From positions 62,001-126,000 of the forward strand of contig NZ_FTMZ01000010.1 of the NCBI RefSeq assembly GCF_900156335.1: a DNA stretch of 64,000 nucleotides, given 5' to 3'. The DNA comes from Sphaerotilus natans (GTDB taxonomy: Bacteria; Pseudomonadota; Gammaproteobacteria; Burkholderiales; Burkholderiaceae_C). Below, in pieces: positions 34,977 through 44,346 of the stretch (within the stretch, counting starts at the first letter, position 1; each line of letters starts with the position of its first letter). The translations under genes and the position numbers were made by a program. The notes beneath the pieces were generated by a model. It ran no database searches, was not told where the DNA came from, and saw nothing but the letters and a program-made list of their open reading frames with translations.

Positions 34977-36212
34977 ATGAAGACGATCCAGAAGACGACG
35001 ATGAAGCTGGCCGTGCTGGCCTGGGCCGCGGCCGCCTGCGCCGCGCAGGCCGGCACGCTGGTCATCAACACCGACGCCTCCGACCCGGCGCCGAAGGCCG
35101 CCTGGGAGGCGATGGCCAAGGGCTTCATGGCCGCCAACCCGGACGTGACGGTCAAGATCAACACCTTCGACCATGAAGGCTTCAAGACCTCGATCCGCAA
35201 CTTCCTGTCGGCCAACCCGCCCGACATCGTGACCTGGTATGCCGGCAACCGCATGGCGCCGTTCGTCAACGCCGGCCTGTTCGAGGATGTCTCCGACGTC
35301 TGGACCAAGGAAAACCTCGGCACCCAGCTCAAGAGCGCCGCCTCGTCGATGACGATCAACGGCAAGCAGTGGGGCGTGCCCTACACCTACTACCAGTGGG
35401 GCATCTACTACCGCAAGGACATCTTCGCGAAGAACAACATCGCGGTGCCGAAGGACTGGAAGGAGCTGCTGGCCGCCAGCGCCAGGCTCAAGGCCGCGGG
35501 TGTCACGCCGTTTGCCATCGGCACCAAGGCGCTGTGGCCGACCGGCGGCTGGTTCGACTACCTGAACATGCGCGTCAACGGCTACGAGTTCCACATGGAC
35601 CTCACCGCCGGCAAGGTGCCCTACACCGACCGGCGCGTGCAGGAAGTGTTCGACCGCTGGGACGAGCTGACCAAGCCGGGCTATTTCCTCGCCAACCACG
35701 CCAGCTATGACTGGCAGGACGCGGTGCCGGCCTTCGTCAAGGGCGAGGCGGCGATGTACCTGATGGGCAACTTCGCGGTCGACCCGTTCAAGAAGGGCGG
35801 CCTGAGCGAGGCGCAGCTCGGCTTCATGCAGTTCCCGAAGATCAACAACGTGCCGATGGCCGAGGACGCGCCGACCGACACCATCCACATCCCGGCCAAG
35901 GCGAAGAACAAGGCCGACGCCCGCCGCTTCCTGGCCTATGTCGCCAGCGCCAAGGTGCAGACCGAGGTCAACGCGATTCTCGGCCAGCTGCCGGTCAACA
36001 AGGACGCCACCCGCCCGAGTGACACCTACCTGAAGGACGGCTTCACGATGCTGTCGAACGCCTACGCGCTGGGCCAGTTCTACGACCGCGACGCGCCGGC
36101 CGAGATGGCCAAGGCCGGCATGGAGGGCTTCCAGCGCTACATGGTCAAGCCGGAGTCGCGCAAGGAGGTCCTGGAGCGCCTCGAGCAGGTGCGCCAGCGC
36201 GTCTACAAGTAA
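34977..36212 (+). CDS. Sugar ABC transporter substrate-binding protein
   Basis: The 411-residue protein has a signal peptide (MKTIQKTTMKLAVLAWAAAA) and the cluster-B/UgpB binding-protein fold: LVINTDASDPAPKAAWEAMA near residue 25, NPPDIVTWYAGNRMAPFVNA near 80, and FVKGEAAMYLMGNFAVDPF near 250. It captures the sugar in the periplasm for the two permeases that follow. A good AGGAGA site precedes the ATG. The 125-bp spacer before it could allow separate, higher expression, as is common for binding proteins. Confidence 0.95.
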   Translation: MKTIQKTTMKLAVLAWAAAACAAQAGTLVINTDASDPAPKAAWEAMAKGFMAANPDVTVKINTFDHEGFKTSIRNFLSANPPDIVTWYAGNRMAPFVNAGLFEDVSDVWTKENLGTQLKSAASSMTINGKQWGVPYTYYQWGIYYRKDIFAKNNIAVPKDWKELLAASARLKAAGVTPFAIGTKALWPTGGWFDYLNMRVNGYEFHMDLTAGKVPYTDRRVQEVFDRWDELTKPGYFLANHASYDWQDAVPAFVKGEAAMYLMGNFAVDPFKKGGLSEAQLGFMQFPKINNVPMAEDAPTDTIHIPAKAKNKADARRFLAYVASAKVQTEVNAILGQLPVNKDATRPSDTYLKDGFTMLSNAYALGQFYDRDAPAEMAKAGMEGFQRYMVKPESRKEVLERLEQVRQRVYK

Positions 36213-36248
36213 GAACAAGCCCCGGCCCCGCCCGCCCAGCCTCCCCCG

Positions 36249-37181
36249 ATGTCCGCCCTTGCGTCCCGTCCGATGACCGCCCCGCCCCCTCGCCTGTCCT
36301 GGTGGCGCCGCCACCAGCGCCAGCTCGCCCCCTGGCTCTTCCTGATGCCGGCGCTGCTGATGTTCGGCCTCTACGTGATCGCGCCGATCTTCGAGTCGAT
36401 CGCGATCAGCCTGTACGACTGGGACGGCCTGGGCGAGGCGAAATACATCGGCCTGGCCAACTACATCGAGCTGGCGGGCGACCCGGACTTCCGCGTCGCG
36501 CTGAGGAACAACCTGCTGTGGCTGGCGCTCTTCCTGCTGTCGGTGCCGATCGGGCTGGGCCTAGCGCTGTTCCTGAACCAGACGGTGAGCGGCATCCGGC
36601 TGGTCAAGTCGATGTTCTTCTTTCCCTTCGTGATCTCGCAGGTCGTCATCGGCCTGGTCTTCACCTGGTTCTACAACCCGACGATCGGACTGCTGCCGCA
36701 GCTGCTGGCGCTGGTCGGCCTGCCGGACGTGGCGGTGCTGTCCGACGAGCGGCTGGTGAACTACGGGGTCATCGCCGCGGCGCTCTACCCGCAGATCGCC
36801 TACTGCATGATTCTCTACCTCACCGGGCTGAACGGCGTGCGCCCGGACCTGATCGAGGCCGCGCGCCTGGAGGGCGCCAAGGGCTGGTCGATGCTCTGGC
36901 ATGTGGTGCTGCCGCAGCTGCGCCCGGCCACCTTCATCGCGATGGTGGTGACCATCATCGGCTCGCTGCGCAGCTTCGACATGGTCTCGATCATGACCTC
37001 CGGCGGCCCCTACGGCTCCTCGCGGGTGCTCGCCTTCTACATGTATGAGCAGGCGCTGAGCGAATACGGCTACCGCATGGGCTACGGCACCGCGATCGCC
37101 ACCGTGCTGTTCTCGATCATGCTCGTCTACATCACCTTCGTGCTGTGGCGCATCTACCAGCAAGAGAAGGACCTGGCCTGA
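36249..37181 (+). CDS. Sugar ABC transporter permease (MalF/UgpA type)
   Basis: The 310-residue protein has six membrane segments and the permease EAA loop (LIEAARLEGAKGWSMLWHVV near residue 203), followed by LPQLRPATFIAMVVTIIGSL. It is the first of two inner-membrane subunits. The stop codon TGA overlaps the next ATG by one base (TGATG), so translation is coupled. Substrate is inferred from the operon to be a galactose-containing saccharide. Confidence 0.95.
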   Translation: MSALASRPMTAPPPRLSWWRRHQRQLAPWLFLMPALLMFGLYVIAPIFESIAISLYDWDGLGEAKYIGLANYIELAGDPDFRVALRNNLLWLALFLLSVPIGLGLALFLNQTVSGIRLVKSMFFFPFVISQVVIGLVFTWFYNPTIGLLPQLLALVGLPDVAVLSDERLVNYGVIAAALYPQIAYCMILYLTGLNGVRPDLIEAARLEGAKGWSMLWHVVLPQLRPATFIAMVVTIIGSLRSFDMVSIMTSGGPYGSSRVLAFYMYEQALSEYGYRMGYGTAIATVLFSIMLVYITFVLWRIYQQEKDLA

Positions 37182-38032
37182 TGTTCCCGACCCCGATCGA
37201 ACGCTGCTCGCCGCTGACGCGCGGGCTCTACAGGGCCGGCCTGCCGCTGGCGCTGATCGTCTGGCTGCTGCCCATCCTGGCGGTGGCGATGACCTCCATC
37301 CGCGGCGCCGGCGACATGGCCGCCGGCAACTACTGGGGCCTGCCGACCGAATGGCAGCTGCTGGAAAACTACAGCGCGGTGTTCCGCGACACCCCGATCG
37401 CGCGCTACATCGGCAACAGCCTGATGGTGGCGATCCCGACGGTGATCGGCGCGATCGCGCTGAGCTGCCTGGCGGGCTTCGCGCTGGGCGTGTACCGCTT
37501 CAAGGCCAATCTGGCGGTGTTCTTCCTCTTCGTCGGCGGCAACTTCATCCCGTTCCAGATCCTGATGGTGCCGGTGCGCGACCTCAGCCTGCGCCTGGGC
37601 CTGTACGACTCGATCGGCGCGCTGGTGCTGTTCCACATCGCCTTCCAGACCGGCTTCTGCACCTTCTTCATGCGCAACTTCATCCGCGACCTGCCGCACG
37701 AGCTGATCGAGGCGGCGCGCATCGAGGGCGCCAGCGAGTGGCAGATCTTCTGGCGCGTGGTGCTGCCGCTGGTGCGCCCGGCGCTGGCGGCGCTGTCGGT
37801 GCTGATCTTCACCTTCATCTGGAACGACTATTTCTGGGCCACCGTGCTGATCCAGGGCGACCACGCGATGCCGGTCACCGGCGGGCTGAAGTCGCTCAAC
37901 GGCCAGTGGGTGGCGCAGTGGCATCTGGTGTCGGCCGGGTCGATCATCGCGGCGCTGCCGCCGGTGGCGATCTTCTTCCTGATGCAGAAGCAGTTCATCG
38001 CCGGCCTGACGCTCGGCGCGACCAAGGGCTGA
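37181..38032 (+). CDS. Sugar ABC transporter permease (MalG/UgpE type)
   Basis: The 283-residue protein has six membrane segments and the EAA loop (LIEAARIEGASEWQIFWRVV near residue 176). It lacks the extra N-terminal segment of MalF-type partners, which fits the second subunit. ATG 37181 starts within the stop codon of the first permease. The alpha-galactosidase gene begins 10 bp after its stop, so the transporter and the enzymes are one transcript. Confidence 0.95.
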   Translation: MFPTPIERCSPLTRGLYRAGLPLALIVWLLPILAVAMTSIRGAGDMAAGNYWGLPTEWQLLENYSAVFRDTPIARYIGNSLMVAIPTVIGAIALSCLAGFALGVYRFKANLAVFFLFVGGNFIPFQILMVPVRDLSLRLGLYDSIGALVLFHIAFQTGFCTFFMRNFIRDLPHELIEAARIEGASEWQIFWRVVLPLVRPALAALSVLIFTFIWNDYFWATVLIQGDHAMPVTGGLKSLNGQWVAQWHLVSAGSIIAALPPVAIFFLMQKQFIAGLTLGATKG

Positions 38033-38042
38033 GGACCGAGCC

Positions 38043-40202
38043 GTGACGACGATGTCCGCTGAATTCATCGCGCTGCACGGCCGGTGCAGCAGCCTGGTGC
38101 TGGAACTGCCGCCCGGCGAGGCGCCGCTGTGGCGCCACTGGGGCGCACGCCTGCCCGACGATCTCGACCCGGGTGCGGCGCTGCGCGACACCCGCGCGCT
38201 GCCGACCTTCGCGCTCGACCAGGACCTGCCGCTGACGGTGGCGCCGGTCTTCGGCACCGGCTGGTTCGGCCAGAGCGCGCTGCTGGCGCACCGCGAGGGC
38301 CGCGACTTCGCGCAGGGCTGGACCGGCTGCGTGCCCGAATGGACCGTGCCGGGGCGCGCGCTGACGCTGCACCTGAGCGATGCGGTGGCGCAGCTGCGCC
38401 TGGACCTGTCGATCACGCTGGACGCCGACAGCGACGTGCTGGTGCTGCGCGCGACGCTGCACAACGACGGCGACAGCGCGCTCGACCTGCAGTGGCTGGC
38501 CGCCGGCACGCTGCCGCTGCCCGGCCACTGCGACGCGGTGCGCTCCTTCGCCGGCCAGCATGTGCACGAGTTCCTGCCGCAGACCGATCCGCTGACGCGC
38601 AGCCTGTGGCGCCGGGAGAGCCGGCGCGGGCGCACCAGCCACGACTGCTTTCCCGGCGCGGTGGTCACCACGCCGGGCGCGACCGCGCAGACCGGGCGGG
38701 TCTTCGGCGCGCACCTGGCCTGGTCGGGCAACCACCAGCAGACGATCGAATGGCTGCATGACGGCCAGTACCAGTGGCAGTTCGGCGAATGGCTGGCACC
38801 GGGCGAAGGCCGGCTGGCGCCGGGCGCCTCGCTGACGACGCCGGAGCTGGTGGCGAGCTGCTCCGACCAGGGTCTCGACGGCCTGGCGGCCAACTTCCAT
38901 GCCGAGCTGCGCCGCCGCCTGGACTGGCCGGGCGGCGCGATGCGCCCGCGCCCGGTGCATCTCAACACCTGGGAGGGCGTCTACTTCGACGTGCATCCGG
39001 GCCCGGTCAAGGCAATGGCCACCGCCGCCGCGGCGCTGGGCATCGAGCGCTTCGTGCTCGACGACGGCTGGTTCCACGGCCGCCACCATGACCGCGCGGC
39101 GCTCGGCGACTGGTGGCCCGACGCGACCAAGTTTCCCGACGGCCTGGGCGGGCTGATCGCGCATGTGAACGCGCTGGGCATGGAGTTCGGCCTGTGGGTC
39201 GAGCCGGAAATGGTCAGCCCGGACAGCGAGCTGTTCCGTGCCCATCCCGACTGGGCGCTGCAGATCGCCGGGCGGCCGCTGCTGACCGCGCGCAACCAGC
39301 TGGTGCTCGACATCGCACGCCCCGAGGCGAGCGACCATCTGTTCGAGAAGATCGCCGCGCTCCTGGCCGCGCACCCGATCCGCTACCTGAAATGGGACCT
39401 GAACCGCGACCTGGCGCCGGCCGGTCTGGGCGACGGCCGCGCCGGCTACCGCGCGCAGGTGCTGGCGGCCTATGCGCTGATGGCGCGGCTGCGCGCGGCC
39501 TTCCCCGAGGTGGAGATCGAGAGCTGCTCGGGCGGCGGCGGGCGCATCGACTTCGGCGTGCTGCGCCATGCGCACCGGGTCTGGACCAGCGACTGCATCG
39601 ACGCGCTCTCCCGGGTCGAGATGCAGCACGGCTTCCTGCAGTTCTTCCCGCCGGAAATCATGGGTGCGCATGTCGGCACCGCGCCGGCGCACACCACCGG
39701 GCGCACGCAGTCGATGGCCTTCCGCGCCGCGGTGGCGCTGTCGGGCCATCTCGGCGTGGAGCTCGACCCGCGGCGGCTCTCGACCGAGGAGGCCGACGAG
39801 CTGCGCGGCTGGATCGCGCTTCACAAGCAGCTGCGCGAGCGGCTGCACCACGGCCGGGTCTGGCGCGGCGAGGCCGGCGACGGCCTGCGCTGGCAGTTCC
39901 ATGCCGATGCGGACCGCGCCGACGGCGTGCTGATCGTGCTGCGCACCCGCCCGAGCGACCACCGCCAGCCGCCAGCGCTGCGCCTGCCGATGCTCGACGC
40001 CGCCGCCCGCTACCGGGTGCGCGAGCTGCGCCCCGACGGCGCGCCGCCGCGCGAGGGCCGGCACGACACCGCACCCTTCTTCGATGCGCAGGACAGCGCG
40101 GAGGGCGTGACCCTGGCCGGCGCCTGGCTGGCCGAGGTCGGCCTGCCGATGCGGCGCGCCCCGGCCGAGACCGCCTTCATCGCGAGGATCGAGCGTGTCT
40201 GA
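38043..40202 (+). CDS. Alpha-galactosidase, glycoside hydrolase family 36
   Basis: The 719-residue protein has the GH36 layout: an N-terminal beta-sandwich (about 1-300), a TIM barrel with [14 protein letters not shown] near residue 337, the catalytic nucleophile Asp452 in [30 protein letters not shown] near 495 and acid/base Asp517 in WTSDCID, then a C-terminal beta domain. It removes alpha-1,6 galactose from sugars such as melibiose or raffinose. The GTG start at 38043 follows a GAGG site at a good distance; ATG 38052 is the alternative. It overlaps galT by 8 bp. Confidence 0.95.
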   Translation: MTTMSAEFIALHGRCSSLVLELPPGEAPLWRHWGARLPDDLDPGAALRDTRALPTFALDQDLPLTVAPVFGTGWFGQSALLAHREGRDFAQGWTGCVPEWTVPGRALTLHLSDAVAQLRLDLSITLDADSDVLVLRATLHNDGDSALDLQWLAAGTLPLPGHCDAVRSFAGQHVHEFLPQTDPLTRSLWRRESRRGRTSHDCFPGAVVTTPGATAQTGRVFGAHLAWSGNHQQTIEWLHDGQYQWQFGEWLAPGEGRLAPGASLTTPELVASCSDQGLDGLAANFHAELRRRLDWPGGAMRPRPVHLNTWEGVYFDVHPGPVKAMATAAAALGIERFVLDDGWFHGRHHDRAALGDWWPDATKFPDGLGGLIAHVNALGMEFGLWVEPEMVSPDSELFRAHPDWALQIAGRPLLTARNQLVLDIARPEASDHLFEKIAALLAAHPIRYLKWDLNRDLAPAGLGDGRAGYRAQVLAAYALMARLRAAFPEVEIESCSGGGGRIDFGVLRHAHRVWTSDCIDALSRVEMQHGFLQFFPPEIMGAHVGTAPAHTTGRTQSMAFRAAVALSGHLGVELDPRRLSTEEADELRGWIALHKQLRERLHHGRVWRGEAGDGLRWQFHADADRADGVLIVLRTRPSDHRQPPALRLPMLDAAARYRVRELRPDGAPPREGRHDTAPFFDAQDSAEGVTLAGAWLAEVGLPMRRAPAETAFIARIERV

Positions 40203-41271
40203 GCCGACCGAACTGATTCCGCGCCGCTTCGATCCGGCCGAGCACAGCCACCGCCGCCGCAATGCGCTGACCGGCCAGTGGGTGCTGGTCTCGCCGCACC
40301 GGGCGAAGCGCCCGTGGCAGGGCCAGCAGGAGGCAGCCGACGACACGGTGCTGCCCGCGCATGATCCGCACTGCTATCTGTGCGCCGGCAACACGCGCGT
40401 CAGCGGCGAGGTCAATCCGCCCTACACCGGCACCTTCGTCTTCACCAACGACCACGCGGCGCTGATGCCCGAGGTGCCGGCCGCGGCGCCCCAGGCCGGC
40501 AGCGACCCGCTGTTCCAGGCCGAGGCCGCGCGCGGCACCAGCCGCGTCATCTGCTTCTCGCCCGACCATGCGCGCACGCTGCCGGAGCTGCCGCTGCCGG
40601 CGATCCGCGGCGTGATCGACACCTGGGCGGCGCAGAGCGAGGAGCTCGGCGCGCGCTATCCGTGGGTGCAGGTCTTCGAGAACAAGGGCGCGATCATGGG
40701 CTGCTCGCAGCCGCATCCGCACGGCCAGATCTGGGCCTGCGACCACCTGCCCAACGAGGCCGCCACCGAGGACCGCCACCAGAGCGAGCACCTCGCCGCA
40801 CACGGCCGGGCGCTGCTGCTGGACTATGCCGAACGCGAGGCCGCCGCCGGCGAACGGGTGGTGGTGCAGACCGCGCACTGGCTGGCGGTGGTGCCGTGGT
40901 GGGCGACCTGGCCCTTCGAGACGCTGCTGCTGCCGCGCTTCGCGGTGCAGCGCCTGCCCCAGCTCACGCCCGCGCAGCGCGACGACCTGGCCGAGGCGCT
41001 GCGCCGGCTCACCAGCCGCTACGACAACCTGTTTCGCTGCAGCTTTCCCTACTCGATGGGCTGGCACGGCGCGCCCTTCGACGGCACGGCCGGCCCGCAC
41101 TGGCAGCTGCACGCGCATTTCTATCCCCCGCTGCTGCGCTCGGCCACGGTGCGCAAGTTCATGGTCGGCTTCGAGATGCTGGCCGAGGCGCAGCGCGACC
41201 TCACCCCGGAGCAGGCCGCCGCGCAGCTGCGCGCGGTCAGCGACGTCCACTACCGATGCACATCCCCATGA
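40195..41271 (+). CDS. galT: Galactose-1-phosphate uridylyltransferase
   Basis: The 358-residue protein carries the GalT active-site motif [16 protein letters not shown] near residue 168 with the nucleophilic histidine, zinc-site residues including [18 protein letters not shown] near 61, and the closing [20 protein letters not shown]. It exchanges UMP between UDP-glucose and galactose-1-phosphate in the Leloir pathway. The start is a GTG inside the end of the alpha-galactosidase gene; its stop overlaps the galK ATG (ATGA). Confidence 0.97.
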   Translation: MSEPTELIPRRFDPAEHSHRRRNALTGQWVLVSPHRAKRPWQGQQEAADDTVLPAHDPHCYLCAGNTRVSGEVNPPYTGTFVFTNDHAALMPEVPAAAPQAGSDPLFQAEAARGTSRVICFSPDHARTLPELPLPAIRGVIDTWAAQSEELGARYPWVQVFENKGAIMGCSQPHPHGQIWACDHLPNEAATEDRHQSEHLAAHGRALLLDYAEREAAAGERVVVQTAHWLAVVPWWATWPFETLLLPRFAVQRLPQLTPAQRDDLAEALRRLTSRYDNLFRCSFPYSMGWHGAPFDGTAGPHWQLHAHFYPPLLRSATVRKFMVGFEMLAEAQRDLTPEQAAAQLRAVSDVHYRCTSP

Positions 41272-42458
41272 GCGCCCTCCGCGATCCCCTGGCGCGCCGC
41301 TGCGACGACGCGATGCACCAGGCCTTCGGCCAGCCGCCGGACTTCCATGTCCAGGCCCCCGGCCGCGTCAACCTGATCGGCGAGCACACCGACTACAACG
41401 ACGGCTTCGTGCTGCCCTGCGCGATCGACTACCGCACCGTCATCGCGGTGCGGCGGCGCCCGGACCGGCAGCTGCGCGTCGTCGCCGCCGACCTGCACGG
41501 CGAGACCGACGAGATCGACCTCGACGGCGAGATCGCGCACCACCCGACGCAGCAGTGGAGCGACTATGTGCGCGGCACGGTGCGCATGCTGCGCGAGCAC
41601 CTCGCGGCGCGCGGCCTGCGGCTGGCGGGCGCGGATCTGGCAATCGCCGGCAATGTGCCGCAGGGCGCCGGGCTGTCGTCCTCGGCGGCGCTGGAGGTGG
41701 CGGTCGGCCAGGTCTGGCGCCAGCTCGGCGGCCTGGGCGACGCGCTGCTCTCGCCCACCGACCTGGCGGTGCTGGCGCAGCGCGCCGAGAACCGCTTCGT
41801 CGGCGTCAACTGCGGGATCATGGACCAGATGATCTCCGCCTGCGGCCAGGCCGGCCACGCGCTGCTGATCGACTGCCGCCACCTGGCGCGGCGCCGCGCG
41901 GTGCCGATGCCCGCCGGGGTCGCGGTGATGATCGTGCACTCGCGGGTGCGCCGCGGCCTGGTCGACAGCGAGTACAACACCCGGCGCCAGCAGTGCGAGG
42001 CCGCGGCCGCGCACTACCGCGTGCCGGCGCTGCGCGATGTCGACGAGACGCGGCTGGTGCAGGACGCCACCGGGCTCGATCCGCTCGTCTTCCGCCGCGC
42101 CCGCCACATCGTCACCGAGAACGCGCGCACGCTGGCCGCGGCCCAGGCGCTGCAGGCCGGCGACCTGAAGCGCCTGGGCGAGCTGATGGCCGCCTCGCAC
42201 GTCTCGATGCGCGACGACTTCGAGATCACCCACCCGGCCATCGACCGCCTGGTCGAGATCGCCCAGGGCGCGATCGGACCGCAGGGCGGCGCCCGCATGA
42301 CCGGCGGCGGCTTCGGCGGCTGCATCGTCGCGGTGCTGCCCGACGCGCAGGTGGACGCGGTGCGCGCCGCGATCGAGGCCGGCTACCGCTCACCCGAGGG
42401 CGAGCCGCCGGCGATCTGGATCAGCCACGCCGCCGACGGCAGCGGCGTCCTGCCATGA
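41268..42458 (+). CDS. galK: Galactokinase
   Basis: The 396-residue GHMP kinase has the galactokinase signature [19 protein letters not shown] near residue 30, the ATP loop [19 protein letters not shown] near 130, and [20 protein letters not shown] near 340. It phosphorylates galactose to galactose-1-phosphate for GalT. ATG 41268 overlaps the galT stop; ATG 41256 in the same frame is possible. Its own stop overlaps the galM start (ATGA). Confidence 0.97.
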   Translation: MSALRDPLARRCDDAMHQAFGQPPDFHVQAPGRVNLIGEHTDYNDGFVLPCAIDYRTVIAVRRRPDRQLRVVAADLHGETDEIDLDGEIAHHPTQQWSDYVRGTVRMLREHLAARGLRLAGADLAIAGNVPQGAGLSSSAALEVAVGQVWRQLGGLGDALLSPTDLAVLAQRAENRFVGVNCGIMDQMISACGQAGHALLIDCRHLARRRAVPMPAGVAVMIVHSRVRRGLVDSEYNTRRQQCEAAAAHYRVPALRDVDETRLVQDATGLDPLVFRRARHIVTENARTLAAAQALQAGDLKRLGELMAASHVSMRDDFEITHPAIDRLVEIAQGAIGPQGGARMTGGGFGGCIVAVLPDAQVDAVRAAIEAGYRSPEGEPPAIWISHAADGSGVLP

Positions 42459-43450
42459 AGTCGCCCCTGCTGTGCCTGCACGGCCCCGACGGCCTGGAGA
42501 TCGCGCTGAGCCCGCGGGGCGCGTCCTGGCTGTCGTGCCGGGTGCCGGTCGACGGCGAGGCGCAGCCGCGCGAGGTGCTCGCCGGCGGCACGGACCCCGA
42601 GGATGCGCAGCGCCTGGCCTGCTACGCCGGCGCCACCGTCGGGCGCTGGGCCAACCGCATCGCCGGTGCGGTGCTGCGCCGCGACGGCCGCACCTGGCCG
42701 CTGGTGCCGCACCCCGCCGGCTCCGCCCACCAGCTCCACGGCGGCCCGGACGGCTGGAGCCACCGGCTCTGGCGCGTCGAGGCGCAGACCGCCGACCAGG
42801 CCGTCTTCGCGCTGCATTCGCCTGACGGCGACCAGGGATTCCCCGGTGCGGTCGAGGTGCGGGTGCGCTATCGGCTGCAGCCGGGACGGCGGCTGCGCAT
42901 CGACTTCGAGGCCTGCGCCGACGCGCCCACGCCGCTGGCGATGACGAACCACGCCTACTTCAACCTCGATGGCGCCGGCGCTCCCGGCGACGCGCGTGCG
43001 CAGCGCCTGCGGCTGCAGGCCGACGCCTGGATGCCGGTGGACGCCGCGCTGATCCCGACCGGCCCGCCGGTGGCGCTGGGCGGCGAGATCCGCGCCGACG
43101 ATCCGATGGATCTGCGCGCGCTGCGCCCGGCCGACGCCCGGCCGTTCGCGGCCCATCCGGCCCTGGCCCCGGCCGGCGGCTACGACCACGGCTGGCGGCT
43201 GGCGGCCGGCCATGCGCAGGAGGCCGCGCGGCTGGTCTCGGCCGATGGCCGGCTGGCGATGACGATCGCCACCTCGATGCCGGCGCTGCAGTTCTACGAC
43301 GGCCGGGCGCTGGCGCCGCCCTGCGCCGGCCTGGCGCTCGAGCCCGGCTGGCTGCCCGACAGCCTGGGCCGCGACGACACCGGCCAGCCCGACGCCTGGC
43401 TGCGCCCGGGCGTGCCGCGCCACGACTGGATCGAGTACCGCTTCGGCTGA
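42455..43450 (+). CDS. galM: Aldose 1-epimerase (mutarotase)
   Basis: The 331-residue protein has the galactose mutarotase residues: GATVGRWANRIAGAVLRRDG near residue 64 with the substrate-binding Arg, HQLHGGPDGWSHRLW near 93, a catalytic His in MTNHAYFNLDGAG near 168, GGYDHGW near 244, and the base Glu in LALEPGWLPDSL near 294. It interconverts alpha and beta galactose so that products of both galactosidases can reach GalK. It ends the operon. No galE is nearby. Confidence 0.95.
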   Translation: MKSPLLCLHGPDGLEIALSPRGASWLSCRVPVDGEAQPREVLAGGTDPEDAQRLACYAGATVGRWANRIAGAVLRRDGRTWPLVPHPAGSAHQLHGGPDGWSHRLWRVEAQTADQAVFALHSPDGDQGFPGAVEVRVRYRLQPGRRLRIDFEACADAPTPLAMTNHAYFNLDGAGAPGDARAQRLRLQADAWMPVDAALIPTGPPVALGGEIRADDPMDLRALRPADARPFAAHPALAPAGGYDHGWRLAAGHAQEAARLVSADGRLAMTIATSMPALQFYDGRALAPPCAGLALEPGWLPDSLGRDDTGQPDAWLRPGVPRHDWIEYRFG

Positions 43451-43482
43451 CAGGCCTGCAGGCCGGCCGCTAGACTGGCCGG

Positions 43483-44346
43483 ATGCGCCTGCAGATCCTC
43501 TCCGACCTTCATCTCGAGACCCAGCCGGACTGGACGGCCGCGCCGGCCCCGGACGCTGACCTGCTGGTGCTGGCCGGCGACATCGGCTCCTACCAGCGCG
43601 GCTCGCGGCTTCAGGGCGACGATTTCGGCCTGGGCCGCTTCGCGCCGCGCCCGGGCTGGTCGCGGGTGCTGTTCGTGCCGGGCAACCACGAATACGACGG
43701 CCTGGACCATGACGCCACCGGCCCGCGGCTGCAGGCGCTGTGCGCGCGGCTGGGCATCGAGTGGCTGGACCGGCGCGTGCGGGTGATCGACGGCGTGCGC
43801 TTCATCGGCACGACGCTGTGGAGCGACTTCGCCGCGCTCGGCCATCTGGACAAGGCGCTGCGCGCCGCCGACTGGTACCTCAGCCGCAACACCACGCTGC
43901 GCGAGGGCCGGCTGGTGATGGCCGCCGAGCTGCGCGAGATGGCGCTGGACTGCCAGCGCTGGCTGCGCGCGGCGCTGTGCGAGCCGCATGAAGGCCCGAC
44001 GGTGGTGGTCAGCCATTTCGCGCCGACGCTCGACAGCGCCGATCCGCGCTACGGCATGGTTCCGGGCACCGCGGGCTTCTGCAACACGCTCGACGCGCTG
44101 CTGCCGCTGGCCGATCTGTGGATCCACGGCCATCTGCACTGCCCGGTGGACGTGACGCGCGCGGGCTGCCGCATCGTCTGCAACGCGCTGGGCTATGTGC
44201 ACAAGGGCGAGCAGGACGGCCACCGGCCCGGCTGGTGCGTCGAGGTGCCCCGGCCTTCGGCCGAGGCGCTCACAGCGCGACGGCGTGCAGCCGCGTCGCT
44301 CCGAGCGTCTGGCGCGCAGGTTCCAGCAGATGCAGGTGGTGGGTGA
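43483..44346 (+). CDS. Metallophosphoesterase
   Basis: The 287-residue protein has the calcineurin-type metal motifs: LQILSDLHLE (residues 3-12), LVLAGDIGSY near 27, LFVPGNHEYDGLDHD near 63, VVVSHFAPT near 175 and WIHGHLHCPVD near 211. Substrate is unknown; related proteins act on phosphodiesters. It follows galM by 32 bp and might be read through from the operon. The last 77 bp run into the convergent yhaN-like gene, an unusually long tail overlap; the C-terminal 25 residues are low-complexity and probably not structured. Confidence 0.88.
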   Translation: MRLQILSDLHLETQPDWTAAPAPDADLLVLAGDIGSYQRGSRLQGDDFGLGRFAPRPGWSRVLFVPGNHEYDGLDHDATGPRLQALCARLGIEWLDRRVRVIDGVRFIGTTLWSDFAALGHLDKALRAADWYLSRNTTLREGRLVMAAELREMALDCQRWLRAALCEPHEGPTVVVSHFAPTLDSADPRYGMVPGTAGFCNTLDALLPLADLWIHGHLHCPVDVTRAGCRIVCNALGYVHKGEQDGHRPGWCVEVPRPSAEALTARRRAAASLRASGAQVPADAGGG

